DNA of 64,000 bases from Enoplosus armatus. Taxonomy: Eukaryota; Chordata; Actinopteri; Centrarchiformes; Enoplosidae. Below the pieces are notes generated by a model. The model was not told where the DNA came from and ran no database searches. It saw only the letters and a program-made list of their open reading frames with translations. The stretch spans positions 997,001 to 1,061,000 of the forward strand of contig NC_092184.1 of NCBI RefSeq assembly GCF_043641665.1, written 5' to 3'. Within the stretch, counting starts at the first letter, position 1, and each line of letters opens with the position of its first letter. Below, piece by piece: positions 10,259-22,605 of the stretch. Position numbers and translations under genes: made by a program.

Positions 10259-12024
10259 CTGTATTCTATTTAATATCTTTGATTGAGAAAGGAATGAACC
10301 TTCCCTGAGTCATGAAAGTAGGACTTTCCCCAAACAATCGTCTTCAGATGACATCTGGGTCATAATAGCTGGACGCTAATGGAATTTAAATGACAAGTGG
10401 CCAATTTACTACAGGAACTGCTTTTAATCTCACCTTCCAGGTCTTGGGCAGATTCAGATTTAACATCCTGTTTGAGCGTCGCAGAACATCGCTCGCTTTT
10501 GTGTTTCGCCGCCAGTGTGAACAGGTTAGAGCAGCCACACATACCGCGAGAGTTGCGTGTCATCTAGAGATTTTTTTTTGGTCTTTTCCGCGTGCGGGTC
10601 TCGTCAAAAAGACAGCGAAAATCATCCGTCGATAGTCACACACGCAACTTTACACACATTTTACTACAGCTTCAATGTCTGTATCTGTAGTTTTTTTATC
10701 TAAACTAAACAAACATTAAATTTATCATGAAATTATATGAAACATTCTATTATTGATGGCCATTATCAAAGGCGAAGTCAGTGTAGAAACGTAGGGCTGG
10801 CAGCAGCAGCGCTCCTCCGTTGGCTTTGTTTGGCTTCTGTTGGACTGCCTCCCCAGTTTCGACCCTTGCCTGCCCCACTATTCTGTAAGTCTTTTGTCCC
10901 CCTGGTTTCATTAATTAGATCAGCTCACTGTATCAATCTCCCTTTTCCCCATGTTCCCTGCCAGCCTGCTGTGCCACAGTGTAGATGTATTCTGTTGCAA
11001 GCAAAAGTCATGTAGTGGATTTGAAAGTACATTATTTGACTTTCAATTGTGGTGGAGTAGAAGCATAAAGTGAAAATGGAAAAAAAAAACAACTTTGTAT
11101 CGAGTGTCTAAAAATGTACTTAATTACAGATTACAAAATATGGTTCAATAAACAGTGAAATGTTATCAGGCAGAAGTACCTACATTATGCCTGACACTGA
11201 AACCAAATTGAAAGCGCCCGTTATGTTTTATGTGGACGTCATAAACGTCAGATTTTCAATCAGGACTGACACTGATTCACCCATTATCTAAAAGGGGTGC
11301 CTAGAACTGAACTGAATTGAAAACACTCATGCAATATAACATGCAGTCTTTCATTAGACTAGGCCGTTTGTAGTGGTGGACGTTTTCTGTGGATCACCTT
11401 GGAAGTCCAACCTTGGCAGATTGGAGAGAGTGGTTGGTTGGAGTAGCTAAGGGGGTGGACAGAAAGTAACATCTGTCCAATACGTAATGCACTTAGATTG
11501 CAGTTGTTGTTGTTGTTGTATTGGACTGTATTTTAATGTACAGTACGTGCTTATGGACAAAATAACAATTTACAGTGTAACCATGGCCTCAGAATGTCCA
11601 TACATCTAATTTTGACACAGTGACTCTGACTGACCGGTGCCCCCCCCCCCCCCAGTATCTTCTGAGTGCAGCCAGTACTTTAAAAGAGTATGTGGCCCAG
11701 ACTTTGTCAAAAGATACTTTGCATTGCTGGCAAAACAGACATTTCACGCAGCTCTCCACAATATAATATTATTGAATATTTATTTTCAACGTAAAACTCA
11801 TTTTACTTACCAAGTCAGGTGCGAGTTACGTAGGAAGCTCCCACTGGTCTCGAAGGAGGCGTCAGCGCACAACTTGAAACACTGTTAACGTGAATCCTGA
11901 AAAGGAACCCGCGGAAAGTTTCCCTCTTAAATGAAAGGTTCACTTTAAAATGTCTTCGAGGAATTCCGTTTCTCTAAAGGATTTGAAGTCAAACTAACCT
12001 GATAGATATATGTATAAATGGGGA

Positions 12025-12044
12025 GGGGGGGGGGGGGGGGGGGG
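12025..12044. repeat. poly(G) run of 20
   Basis: Twenty uninterrupted G residues. It is one of several unusually long G or C runs in the window. Confidence 0.97.
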
Positions 12045-12297
12045 TTACGTTCTTTTTATAAACAATCACAATCAAAATGAATGCATGTAATCTTACTAGT
12101 TTGAGCACAACCAGCAAAGGTGACGTTTAATAGCACAGCAAACTGCAATAAGTTTAAGTTTAAAAAAAAAAAAAGTTTTGCTATTAACCGAGCAAACATC
12201 TGTTTTCACGCGTAAAAGTATATATCGAAGACTATATCGAAGCAGAAACCTGGTATCTTAACATCTGACGTGCCAGAGACTAACATTAGCCTCATGT

Positions 12298-12370
12298 CAT
12301 GTCAAGTCAATTTTATTTGTATAGCCCGTAAATCACAAATTGCCTCAGGGGGCTTTACAATCTGTAATCT
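12298..12370. repeat. dispersed teleost repeat fragment
   Basis: The stretch TCAAGTCAATTTTATTTGTA, followed by a variant of ATCACAAATTGCCTCAG and GGGCTTTACAATCTG, matches a very common fish interspersed repeat tail known to me from general knowledge. No coding part is attached. Confidence 0.55.
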
Positions 12371-13651
12371 GCATCTTCCTCAGTTGAAAGATTAAAACGT
12401 ACCTCCTTCTTTACAGGCTGGTGAGAAATGATGAGAACGTTGGGCAGTTGGAGCAGTTGAATATAGCATTTTTATCTCTTCGCCATTTCCCTCCAAAAAT
12501 ACGTCTGTCTTTATTACATAATACATTATTCCGTTTTCTTTGCCATCTAAAACCAAACAAGTTGAAGAAGTAAAGTGAAGTAAATACTTTATTTCAAACA
12601 AATATCTCCCGCACACCCCTAAAATGGTTGTCCCCCCCCCCCCCCCCAGCCCTTATTTAATTTAAAATATTTTTGGCGGGAAAGGTTGCAGTAGGCACAT
12701 TAAGACAATATTGATTAAATGTTACTCTTTCAAGGTTGAAAACATAACCCAAATACAATGTTGATTCAATTTTCAACATTTTAACTGTGGCTGCTGAAGA
12801 TTTTTTTTTCTACCTCAACCACATACCAACCTTTCTGACCACAACCCAGTGTTGAATTAACAACTTTTTGCTACTGGATTTTCCCGGAAAAGTCATCCCG
12901 TATCCTTTACATGGGAATCAGGCCGCAGGCTGTTATAGCCAGCCGAGAAAGTCAGAGAGGGATAAAATGCGATTAATATATGTAAATTGTCGACGTATTT
13001 AATGCACGCAAAATACTGCAGCATGACAGGGGAGTAGGGCTCGCTCAACTCTGGCAGGCCATCTACCTCAAAAGTTCCTCCATTCAAACCATTTTCAGTT
13101 CCACCAGCGTAGGAAAGACGGTGAGTCGGTGGTAGTAGCGCCGGCTCGTCACTGGCTAGATCTGTAGCTGGTTTTCAGCAAGGACACGGCCTCCTCCGAC
13201 TTTCCAGTAGTCTTCATTTTTTGTTTTCCAACTTATTCTGTGGCATATATTGTCATGCGTCGTCATCGTCGTCAACATCAACACTATTGCAATTACTGTG
13301 GAAGCAGCAGCATTTTTGGCCGACGGAGTCCGATTTTCAGAAAATAAAGGTGTTTATGTTGAGATGAACGTTGTTGGGGATTTTGTTACAACTAGACCTA
13401 CCATCAGCTACCTCATCAAGCCTCCCTAGATTGCCTCTCTGCAGAACAGTAAGCCTTTTGCAGGATTTCTTTTTTTATGTCATGTTTTGTAGACAGCTTT
13501 TAATACCTAATTTTGTTTGCAAGAATTTGAGTATTTTAGTATCTGATGTGTATTTTCAACAGGGTCCTTGGCTGTTAGGGGACCCATGTAGTTAGTAAAG
13601 TCTTCTGCCTGAAGGGCTGAATATACTCATTCAAAATGAACCCAGACAGAA

Positions 13652-13652
13652 G

Positions 13653-13680
<28 letters not shown>
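13652..13680. repeat. (CA)n microsatellite
   Basis: About fourteen CA units. Confidence 0.97.
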
Positions 13681-13684
<4 letters not shown>

Positions 13685-14649
13685 CTGTTGGGCGTAGGTG
13701 ATCATGTTCACACGTGCAGATGAAACACAGTCCGTGCGTACGTGAGCGGATGCCGGAATTTACATCACACCGAGCCTCACTGCGATGCAGCTTTTAGTCT
13801 TTGCGTCTTAATGCAGCATCCCCTGTGGGCCAGTGCATGCGAGAAATACATAACAACGAAAGAGAGACAACAACAAAAAAAAGAATTCAATCAGCTGTGG
13901 AACCCAGATCATCCAAATTATTCAAGCCCCATTTGACAGAAGACATACAAAAACGTGTTATTACTTTTATTTTGCATTATCTTAAAACTACCAGTAGTTA
14001 ATGCTAGTGGTGGTAGTAATTATGATAGTGGCAGAAGTAGCAGTGTTAGTGGCATGAAAGAATGGTAGAGAATGTAAATCAGAGATGAAGTTTGCCGTGT
14101 GTTTCAGCAGTCATTAGAGAAGCGTCCAAAAACATTTGCTGCTGTCAGTCTGTAGTTGTATTTGCACGTGCTGCATGTCCACAAAGACGACGTCGAAGCT
14201 GCAGCCCGTCTCCTGCTGATTTCTACTGCCATCTGCTGGATCAGTAAAGTACCTCTCAATGCTTTTCACGTTTACAGACCCCAAAAAGACCCCAGACTGG
14301 GTCAGACTGACATGCAGAGGGAGACGTGACACATAAGATGTTGATTTTGCAACTAATTTTTGGACTTATTTATGGATCAACAAAACACAGCATTCCCAGG
14401 TGTCCCAACACGTCAACATCAGAACACTTATTTCTAACATTGTCTCAAGATGGCACGTACTGACAATTAAAAGAAAAAGAATCTACATCAGAGTAGCCCA
14501 AGGCAACGATACAATCTAATGGCTCAAATAAAATGTAATCAGAAATACTTTGATAATAATAATTGGACATTAATTAATTAACCTGTCACCTTACTACCAT
14601 AAGTAAGCTCTCATCTGACCTCTGAAAGTCATTTTGGCTTTGGGCAACT

Positions 14650-15127
14650 TGATTTTTAATTCAGTTTTATTGATATAGCGCCAAATCACAACAAAAGTCA
14701 TCTCATGACACTTTACATATAGAGCAGATCTTGACCACCATGAGCAAACACTTTGGAGACAGTGGCAAGGAAAAACTTCCTTTTAAGAGGCAGAAACCTC
14801 GAGCAGAACCAGACTCTAGGTGGGCAATCAGTAATAATAACAGAAATATGGCTAATAATAATAATTGTAGCGATGAGAGTCAAGTAGGCCCATGGCGGCA
14901 GCAGCCAGGCGTACCAGGACCACGATCCACAGGAACCTGCGAGACAACAAAGCACAAATAAAACTCCGGGGAAGATATGAAGTTAGTGACATGCATTGGA
15001 GGGATATGAATGTGCAAAGATGAAGAGGGAGAGGAGGAAAGCTCAGTGCATCACGGGAAGTCTCCCTAGCAGTCTAGGCCTATAGCAGCATAACTAGGGG
15101 GCTGGTCCAGGCAGGCCTGAGCCAGCT
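14650..15127 (-). mobile_element. LINE 3' untranslated tail
   Basis: This follows, on the minus strand, the stop codon of the LINE reverse-transcriptase end at 15128. It contains the stretch TTTTATTGATATAGCGCCAA ... CATATAGAGCAGATCTTGAC that recurs at 10160-10258. The layout (coding end, then shared tail) fits an L2/Rex-like LINE 3' end. Confidence 0.6.
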
Positions 15128-15606
15128 CTAACTATAAGCGTTATCAAAAAGCAAAATTTTAAGCCTACTCTTAAAAGTAGAGAGTGTGTCTGCCTCCCGG
15201 ACCCAAACTGGGAGCTGATTCCACAGGAGAGGAGCTTGATAGCTGAAGGCTCTGGCTCCTGTTCTGCCTTTGGAGACTCTAGGAACAACAAGCAACCCTG
15301 CATTCTGGGAGCGCGGTTCTCTAGTGGGGTAATAGGGTACTATGAGCTCTTTAAGATATGATGGTGCCTGACCAGTAAGAGCTTTGTAAGTCAGGAGAAG
15401 GATTTTAAACTCTATTCTGGATTTTACAGGGAGCCAGTGCAGCGAAGCTAACACAGGAGAAATATGATCTCTTTTGCTGGTTCCTGTCAGTCCACGTGCC
15501 ACAGCATTCTGGATCAGCTGGAGAGTCTTCAGGGACTTGTTGGGACAGCCTGATAATAAGGAATTGCAATAATCCGGTGTAGAGGTAACAAATGCTTGGA
15601 CTAGTT
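15128..15606 (-). mobile_element. LINE (L2/Rex-like) reverse-transcriptase C-terminal end
   Basis: Minus-strand translation gives the typical C-terminal part of L2/Rex-type LINE ORF2: DYCNSLLSG, LHWLPVKSRIEFKILLLTYK, PSYLKELI, APLLWNQLPVWVREA and TFKSRLKILLFD, then a stop at 15128. The frame stays open for at least 124 codons and continues upstream to about 15606. There is no catalytic FADD motif, so the copy is truncated. It abuts an oppositely oriented LINE fragment. Confidence 0.85.
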
Positions 15607-15645
15607 TTTCTGCATCTGTTTGAGACAGGATCTTCCTTTATTGAG

Positions 15646-16320
15646 ATGTTATTCCTCAGTGCGGCACTTAAGAAACCACATCTTGATCCGGTGTCTCTGA
15701 ATAATTATCGACCAGACTCTAACCTTCCATTCTTTTCACACAAAAAAAACTCGAAAGAGTTGTGTCTCAGCAACTTTCAGCTCAGTAAACTGGTTGAACC
15801 TTTTCAATCTGCAACTTAAATTATGCTCCAATCAGTGCATCATTTAAGTTGTTTTGCATACTGTAGTGTTATACAATGGCATCAACAGCCAATTCAATTT
15901 GATGATATTGTTGGGCTATATGAATACATTTTAAATGATTATTGTAATTCGAATTGCAGAGTCAAACAGGATCATGTCAACGTGATTATAAGTGTAATTT
16001 ATATCGGATTTTTAAACTCCAAATTGCTTCAAAGTAATGAAATGTACAGCAGACTAATTGCATATGACTCCTACGACAGGTCGGGCCCACTTGTAAATTG
16101 TGTTTGTGCCTGAGAGAAAATTCAAAATATGAGAAAATCTGCGAAATACTGCAAGTTCTCCCAAATCACGTGTACAAGCCACTTAACGAATCTGTGCGTA
16201 CGGTTCTCGCATGAGGCCCAGTGTGTTTCCTATAACAGTACCAAATAGAAATGTTCCAACGTGAAATATTGAGTACCTCAGGGCTCTGTTCTCGGCCCTC
16301 CGCTGTTCTCAATTTATATT
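15646..16320 (+). mobile_element. LINE reverse-transcriptase N-terminal and palm fragments, inverted and broken
   Basis: Plus-strand pieces of a LINE RT are visible: KKPHLDPVSLNNYRP ... NLPF at 15669-15740 (the conserved start of the RT domain) and VPQGSVLGPPLFSIYI at 16273-16320 (motif B region). The 400 bp between them do not read as RT and look replaced or decayed. The order and orientation relative to 15128-15606 fit the inverted 5' segment of a twin-primed insertion. Confidence 0.7.
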
Positions 16321-16329
16321 TCACTTCTT

Positions 16330-19280
16330 GGTTTGAGAGAGAGGTAACCCCAAATCCTGCTTTGTAGTACAGGCCTCAGGTTATATGGTCTTGCAGCCTG
16401 ACCAGGTGAGCTGAATCTCCCTGACGAGGGACAGGCCTGCTCAAAGAGGACTGTCACGGTCCCCTTTCCAGGTCTCCATGGTGCAGAGGTGTGCATAAAT
16501 GAAATTGACTTGACTTAGCTAGTGGGATGCAGCTTGTGTTGTTTTGTCCCTCGTTGTTCCAACAGCAGTCCCACGCTTCTAAATGCATCACATGAGTTTG
16601 AAGAGACACGTTTCATAAACATAGAATGTTATTTTTCCATCTCTTACAATGTGTTCCCAAATGTAGCCGTCAAACCACGATACCAAACTGAACAGAATCA
16701 GAGTGACACTGCATCAGTGATAGAAATGTCAAAATGTCTCAGTTCTGTTGCACAACTTGCAACCTTTTGCACTGTTTTTGTATGCCAAAAAAGGCTTGGT
16801 TATAAAAAAAAAAGAGACTATGTATGGTGAATATTTATGTTGTATTCACACTCGTCTGTTAAATTACATCACATTGCAATGGCAGATGCTTTCAGCCTCC
16901 GTCGGAACAAGAGCTAGATGTCATCAATGAGTGGAAGTGTTTCCCCTCTCAGAAACATGTCTTGTGTCTTCAGTGCCTCAGTGAGTAATTGATTCGTAAG
17001 TACTAGCATGGGGGTGTGGAGGTGCTGTATGAACAGGTGTATTGGATGGGTAGTGGCTCTGCCGTCCTGCAGTGGGACCAGAACAGAGAGAAGCCTTGAG
17101 CACTCTTAAAAATGTGCATAGATTGTTTTTTTTCTTTTTTTTTTCTTATGGATAAGAGCAGCACATGAAACCAGATTTACCCCCCCCCCAAACATTTCAT
17201 GTAAACCAACATTTTTAACAGTATCACCCTGGATTTACCTGTTTAGTGTATGTATTTCTTTTTATTGAAAACATATTAGAAAATTACCAAAATGAATTAA
17301 TACTAAAGAACATACTTTTTGTGATAAATATACAGTACATTTAAACCAACTAAAAAAAAAATGCATTTGCATCATTCTGTTCAGTCAGCCCTGTGAAACA
17401 GAGCTACACCAACAAAATATTCTTACCAAGGGTGACATTTTTTTTTCTGTTTGAAAACTGTGTTTTACTTGCGTGGACATGCGAGTGATCAACTTGCGTA
17501 GATCAGAGATCTGTGCATAGTGCCGCAGAGGATACACAACAGAGCAAAAGACCCAACATGCTGGCAAGTTGTTGCAAACAGCTGTTGCGTTCACTGTTGC
17601 TGGTTGACATGGACACTAACATGTAGCATGAAGCAGGAGGACTCCAACATGCATCAATACCTGAGAACCAATTTAGTCCCGCAATGGACAGGTAGAAATA
17701 TATGTAATAAATAGGGTTTCTTAACTGTTTTTTTGTTTTTTGTTTTTTAATGGTTGAGAGAAATGACAGGAGCTCGGTGTGTAAAATGCGCTTGCTCTCG
17801 ACTCCGCCCCACCTCAAACCTAGAACTAGACATATTGAGTAACTGCAAGCTTAGAGCACCACCCACAGGACTGACTGCCCCATCAGCATCTAAAACACAA
17901 TGTCAGAAGATCAACGAGGGAAACATGAAATAACTGAAAGGATTTTTACCTCACGTGTTTTAGCTGACATTCAAATTGATAGCAGAAATGACAGAGATGG
18001 TCTGCTCACAGGGCGATTAACATACAGTGAGCGGACGCGTAATCAGACTGCATTTCACATGATTTACTCACCATAATGAAGAGGAAATAATCATTTGAAT
18101 ATCTTTCGGTAATTTATGTAATTGCAATTGATTGTACAGCGTGAACTGCTATGCAGTTGTTTTTGTGTCTGCTTAAACCCTGAACCTGGACTTCCTGGCG
18201 AGTATTTTTTAGTAGTTTTCTGCATTATTTGATTTCTTTTTTGATGTACTCCATTTGTCTGTCTAAATACGGTATCAAGGTTTGGTCACATTCAGCCCAA
18301 AGAAACTGCCCCAATGTGGCACATGCCGAGAATAAAACCTCCTTCATCTCCGAACACAAGACAGCCTTCGAATTCAAAGGGTCAAAGTTGAACAAAGGTG
18401 ATATTTGACCTGCATGTTTTCTGGGGCCATAGGTGGATTCATGTACTAAGGGCCTGGCCCCAAGTTTTCTGTGTGTCAGCGGTAAACTAAAATTTTAAGG
18501 TCCTAAAAGTAGATCTTGACACATGACGAAGATGACAAACAACGTAGGCTTGCCTTATTTAATATTGTTCTTTAGTGGTGAAAATCCCCAAACTAATTTG
18601 AGTCAGATCACAAGTCACAAATTTGATAACTGCAGACTTGACTTGAAAAGTAATAAAAGACTCCCAACACGACTTCGACTGTAACCCCAGTGACTCGAGA
18701 CCCAAAGCCTCGTTATAAAAACATGTGCAGGCAACCAACCCTTCACTTTCCTGACAACAGAGTCAATCCAACAGCAGCCGATCTCTTTTTTGTGTGCAGG
18801 ATGGAAAGGTGTCCAGACCAGAACAGATGGAAACATAATGACAAAGATTAGACCATAAAACTGGTGGAATCACGTATGAAATATACAACAAAATCAACGC
18901 AGCAGAGGCCAAGATATCTTGGGTCAAGGCGTTGGCTCAAAAACACCAAATCCCACAGTTCCCATAATGCGTCTTCGTTGGGTCAACTGTGGGACCCTCC
19001 CTGCCTTGTAAATGCCCACGTTTGAGAGGGACTGACCATTATGAGACGACTGATCTAGATGTGAAAAAAATGCGCCCCCTTTAACCACCTCAATAGCCAG
19101 TCAGCTGCTAAAGCACAATTCTGTCTCTCCCAATTTGTATAATTACAAAGACGAATTTCCACCATCTAAAAAACATTTGCGTATTGTGCCATCATGGTGT
19201 TTGATACCACACAATACAGCAGGGCCACGCAGAGTGACAACTGGCACATATAAGAATAAGGATTTGGTTTCAGAGTACTG

Positions 19281-19311
<31 letters not shown>

Positions 19312-20722
19312 GAAAACCAGTAGTAGCTTGTGCCTGTAGTTTGGCATACTTTTGTGTGATTATTACATTTTAGAATGTCTTTGTACTTAGGTTATTAGGT
19401 ACTAGAAATATATCGAAACTCTTCTGTGGAAAAATGGAAGTTTTACAATGCACTGTTTTAAATATACACGGCAAAATATAAATGATTCCCCTTATCACAG
19501 AGGGAGCCCAGAGGAGGTCCGGGCTCCATAATCACTACACACTAAAACCTTATAAAAATTTTTTTTTAAAATCTAATGAATGAGTAAACATTTCAAAAAG
19601 CACCATTAATTGAATTCCATAATATCTAGAAACACCTTTCTTAATAAGAATGTTTTTGTCTTTTAAGACAGGTAAAGAAAATTAATGAAAGGTGAACACA
19701 TGATTCATGTGGCACCTGTGAAAAAAAAAATACGCTATGTCTATCCCAAAACCCACTGTATCTAAGGATGCAAAAAAAAAAACAATGCCCGGCACCGTTG
19801 CATAAATTCAACATGCGTTTTTACATTCCTGTGGATGAAAAATACCTGAAATCGTCATACAGCAAGATGATAAGGTGAAAGAAGATGAAAACGTTGTGTC
19901 CCATTTCCATACTACAGTACATTCTACGCAGGGTATAAATGTTTTGCGTGTTCACACAGGAAAAGTGACAAAAAATAAACGCTTGATTTGTCGGTGCGCT
20001 TGTCCCACAACGCGGTGAAATGCAGGAGCTATTCACAACTGCAAAAAAAACGTAAATCTTTACAAGAAAACATTTGCACTTACTACCTTTTTCGGAGCTC
20101 TCGACGCAGCTGCGTCTCACAGTCCTCGTCAGCAAATGGAATTTCTCATGGTGACTGGCAAAACTTCACCGGGCTAGTTTGTTGGTACTTGACGGATTAC
20201 ATTCAATGAAAACATATTTAAGTGTCTGTGTATGGTTAAAGAGTAAGGGCTGGGTTATGCCACAATGGAACTAGTTCGTACAACGTGTTGTTCGACCACG
20301 TTGGAAGGCAAAACTGTTTCTAGCTGCTCTGGACAGCAGCTGAAACGTGAAAAGTGTTGCATTCGGTGATAGCTGTGCAAAGAATGGATAAAGAGAGCTT
20401 GAGAGAAAAGTTCAAACCCTGGCTACTTTCTTACCCCCCGCACAGCTGGGAATTGCTAGAAAAATTACGATGTATTATGGACCTGGGACACAGCTAAAGA
20501 AGCAGCGTCATCCTGTTGGCTCCCTGCCGTGCTTCAAACATTTGCATCGCATTACCAATTTCAGGTGGCACTTTTTTTTTACCCCAACAAATGCATGAAT
20601 TGACTTTGTGTAGTTCAAAGTGCCTTCGTTAACACATTCATGTAGGGTACGTTTCAGGCCTTAGAGTTCCCTTTCTCAGCCTGATTCCACAAATATAATG
20701 ATATTACAGAAGAATGTCCCTC
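16330..20722. other. intergenic DNA, no gene recognised
   Basis: AT-rich DNA between the LINE and the connexin gene. It holds a (TA)n run at 19281-19304 and several short poly(T) or poly(A) tracts. No ORF here shows a recognisable family. Confidence 0.55.
19281..19304. repeat. (TA)n microsatellite
   Basis: Twelve TA units. Confidence 0.97.
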
Positions 20723-21829
20723 TCATAACCAAGACTTCTTAGTCCGTCCCAGCCTGGTCATGTTGGCCAGCTTGACCTTCACTTTGTCTCTGATCTCTGG
20801 ACTTCTCTTGGAGGTGCATTCCACTGTTGAGTCTGTCTCAAAGGATATAGCCGGGGCTTGTGAGAGCAGACCTCCGGTCTTCTCTGGGGCAATGGCCGCT
20901 GGGGTCTGCAGAACCAGCTGACCCCTCAGAGAATGCCTGAGCTGCAGCAGGAGGGGGTTGTGGTTTGAGTACAGCCTGACGGTGTCCCTCTCCTGACTGC
21001 AGCAGGTGGAGCAGGCCGAGCAGAGGACGCGGAAAATGTATACCCAGCCCAGGTAGTGGAGCTCTGCGATGTTGAGCACGAAGCAGCCCAGGCTGATGCT
21101 GAACATGAAGTTCAGGAAGATGGTTTTCTCGGTGGCACGTGACACAAAGCAGTCTGTACGAGTAGGACAAGGGTAGGTCTCGCAGCGGTAGAGGTGAGGC
21201 ACCTCGAACCCGAACAAGAAGTACTGGCCTACCAGGAAGGTGATCTCCATGACAGATCGTAGTAACACATGAAGGATGTAGATGAGCAAAACCTGGTTGG
21301 ATTGCTGGGTGGGGTCCTCTCCTACCTCGCCATAATCCTCCTCCAGAAAACTTTCTTCCACTCCTTCCCTCTCCCTTGCATCCCATTCCTCCCTGTAATG
21401 GGGACAGTAGGTGGGCATGCCGGCCCTCAGGGCCTCCATACCATCCTTTCCCATGTGCCCACATCTCTGTCTGGCAGGCCTCTGGGCTACCACCTGCGCC
21501 CTTTGGCCGTCCAGCTTCTCATCCTTGGCAATCTTGTGCAGAACAAAAACTATGTAGAAGATAGACGGGGTGGAGACCAGCACAATTTGGAAGACCCAGA
21601 ACCGTAGATGCGACACAGGAGCAAAGGTGTCGTAACAGACGTTGTTGCATCCGGGCTGCTGGGTGTTACAGGTGAACTTGGACTGCTCGTCGCTGTACAC
21701 GGCGTCACCCACCAAGGCCACCAGCAGGATGCGGAAAATGAGCAGCATGGTGAGCCAGATCTTGCCTATCACTGTAGAGTGGTTCTGGACCTCAGACAGG
21801 AAGCGACCAAGTATGGACCAGTCACCCAT
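20723..21829 (-). CDS. connexin (gap junction protein, gamma/delta-like)
   Basis: A 368-residue connexin, the subunit of gap-junction hemichannels at the plasma membrane. All family marks are present: start MGDWSILGRF, first membrane segment about 20-42, and first extracellular loop with C54-x6-C61-x3-C65 (FTCNTQQPGCNNVC). The second segment is about 76-98, the cytoplasmic loop about 99-178, and the third segment about 180-205. The second loop has C216-x4-C221-x5-C227 (CETYPCPTRTDC), the fourth segment is about 237-262, and the tail is about 106 residues. DEQSKFTCNT and SHLRFWVFQIVLVSTPS resemble gamma connexins (Cx45/Cx47), while MGDW and HLGW-like features are not typical of that group. I therefore leave the subtype open. 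The coding region is one exon; an acceptor (TTTCTCTCTAAG) sits 8 nt upstream of the ATG, the classic layout of a non-coding exon 1 plus one coding exon. Exon 1 was not found. Confidence 0.96.
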   Translation of the reverse strand: MGDWSILGRFLSEVQNHSTVIGKIWLTMLLIFRILLVALVGDAVYSDEQSKFTCNTQQPGCNNVCYDTFAPVSHLRFWVFQIVLVSTPSIFYIVFVLHKIAKDEKLDGQRAQVVAQRPARQRCGHMGKDGMEALRAGMPTYCPHYREEWDAREREGVEESFLEEDYGEVGEDPTQQSNQVLLIYILHVLLRSVMEITFLVGQYFLFGFEVPHLYRCETYPCPTRTDCFVSRATEKTIFLNFMFSISLGCFVLNIAELHYLGWVYIFRVLCSACSTCCSQERDTVRLYSNHNPLLLQLRHSLRGQLVLQTPAAIAPEKTGGLLSQAPAISFETDSTVECTSKRSPEIRDKVKVKLANMTRLGRTKKSWL

Positions 21830-21837
21830 GGCTTGAC

Positions 21838-21850
21838 CTTAGAGAGAAAG
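21838..21850 (-). other. splice acceptor before the connexin coding exon
   Basis: The minus strand reads CTTTCTCTCTAAG followed by 8 nt and the ATG. A pyrimidine-rich tract ending in AG right before the start codon is usual for connexin genes with an upstream untranslated exon. Confidence 0.65.
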
Positions 21851-22584
21851 TTAAAAAAAATAATAATAATAGCACATGTTAGAGTATGAGGTTTCTGTGT
21901 ACATCAGTGGTTCTCAAACATTTCCTGTCTTGTCCCACTTCAGAGGCAGAAAGAACTTCATGCCACCAGTCCCACTGTAAACTCACTTAATTTAGAATGA
22001 AACAAGTCAAGCTGAAAAATATTCATACATTCACGTTTCATAGTCTAGCATTGTCATAATAACGCAAGAACTGATAATCTTCAGGATCATTACAGAACAA
22101 CACATTTACTCCACAGACATTTCACAGGTACCACAGTGAAGAGACAGAGGGAGGACAGTATTTTACTGTTAGTGCACATGCTGTGACCAGACACAAGTGT
22201 TTGGACGGCCAGTGAGGCGTATAGGGGGATTTATGTTTTTATTTTTTTTTAAATGGTTCCTCGTGGACGTCAATTAGTTGTACTTTCATTTTTGTACTTT
22301 CTGTTTTACATTACCGTCATAAATAAGTACTCACTGTGAATAGTGAACATACCAGAAGGATGAATGTTGACCGTGAAAAAAAACCTGTGAACAGACTGTC
22401 GAAACAACTGTTTCTATGACATGATTGAATTCACCATCTGACTTCATTACTGGGGAACCGCATGTGAGTCTCAACACTAAACGGCATAAAGAAACGCACC
22501 GTGTGAGTCATGCTGACGCAGTTCCTTAGACATTTGGCCATGATGACTTTAGCAGTGATTAAGGTCTTTGAGCAGAGACAGGGA

Positions 22585-22605
22585 CCCCCCCCCCCCCCCC
22601 CCCCC
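22585..22605. repeat. poly(C) run of 21
   Basis: Twenty-one uninterrupted C residues, the longest G/C homopolymer in the window. Confidence 0.97.

Larger units (their letters stand above)
8617..14640. other. intergenic DNA with repeats, no firm gene
   Basis: Apart from the tentative exon at 9603-9678 and the listed repeats, I find no exon here. Homopolymers of G or C occur at 9529-9540, 11640-11653, 12025-12044 and 12632-12647. Confidence 0.55.

Noticed and set aside
20838..21464. 208-codon minus-strand ORF in a second frame
   Set aside because: It overlaps the connexin in another frame and has no family features; a GC-rich shadow.
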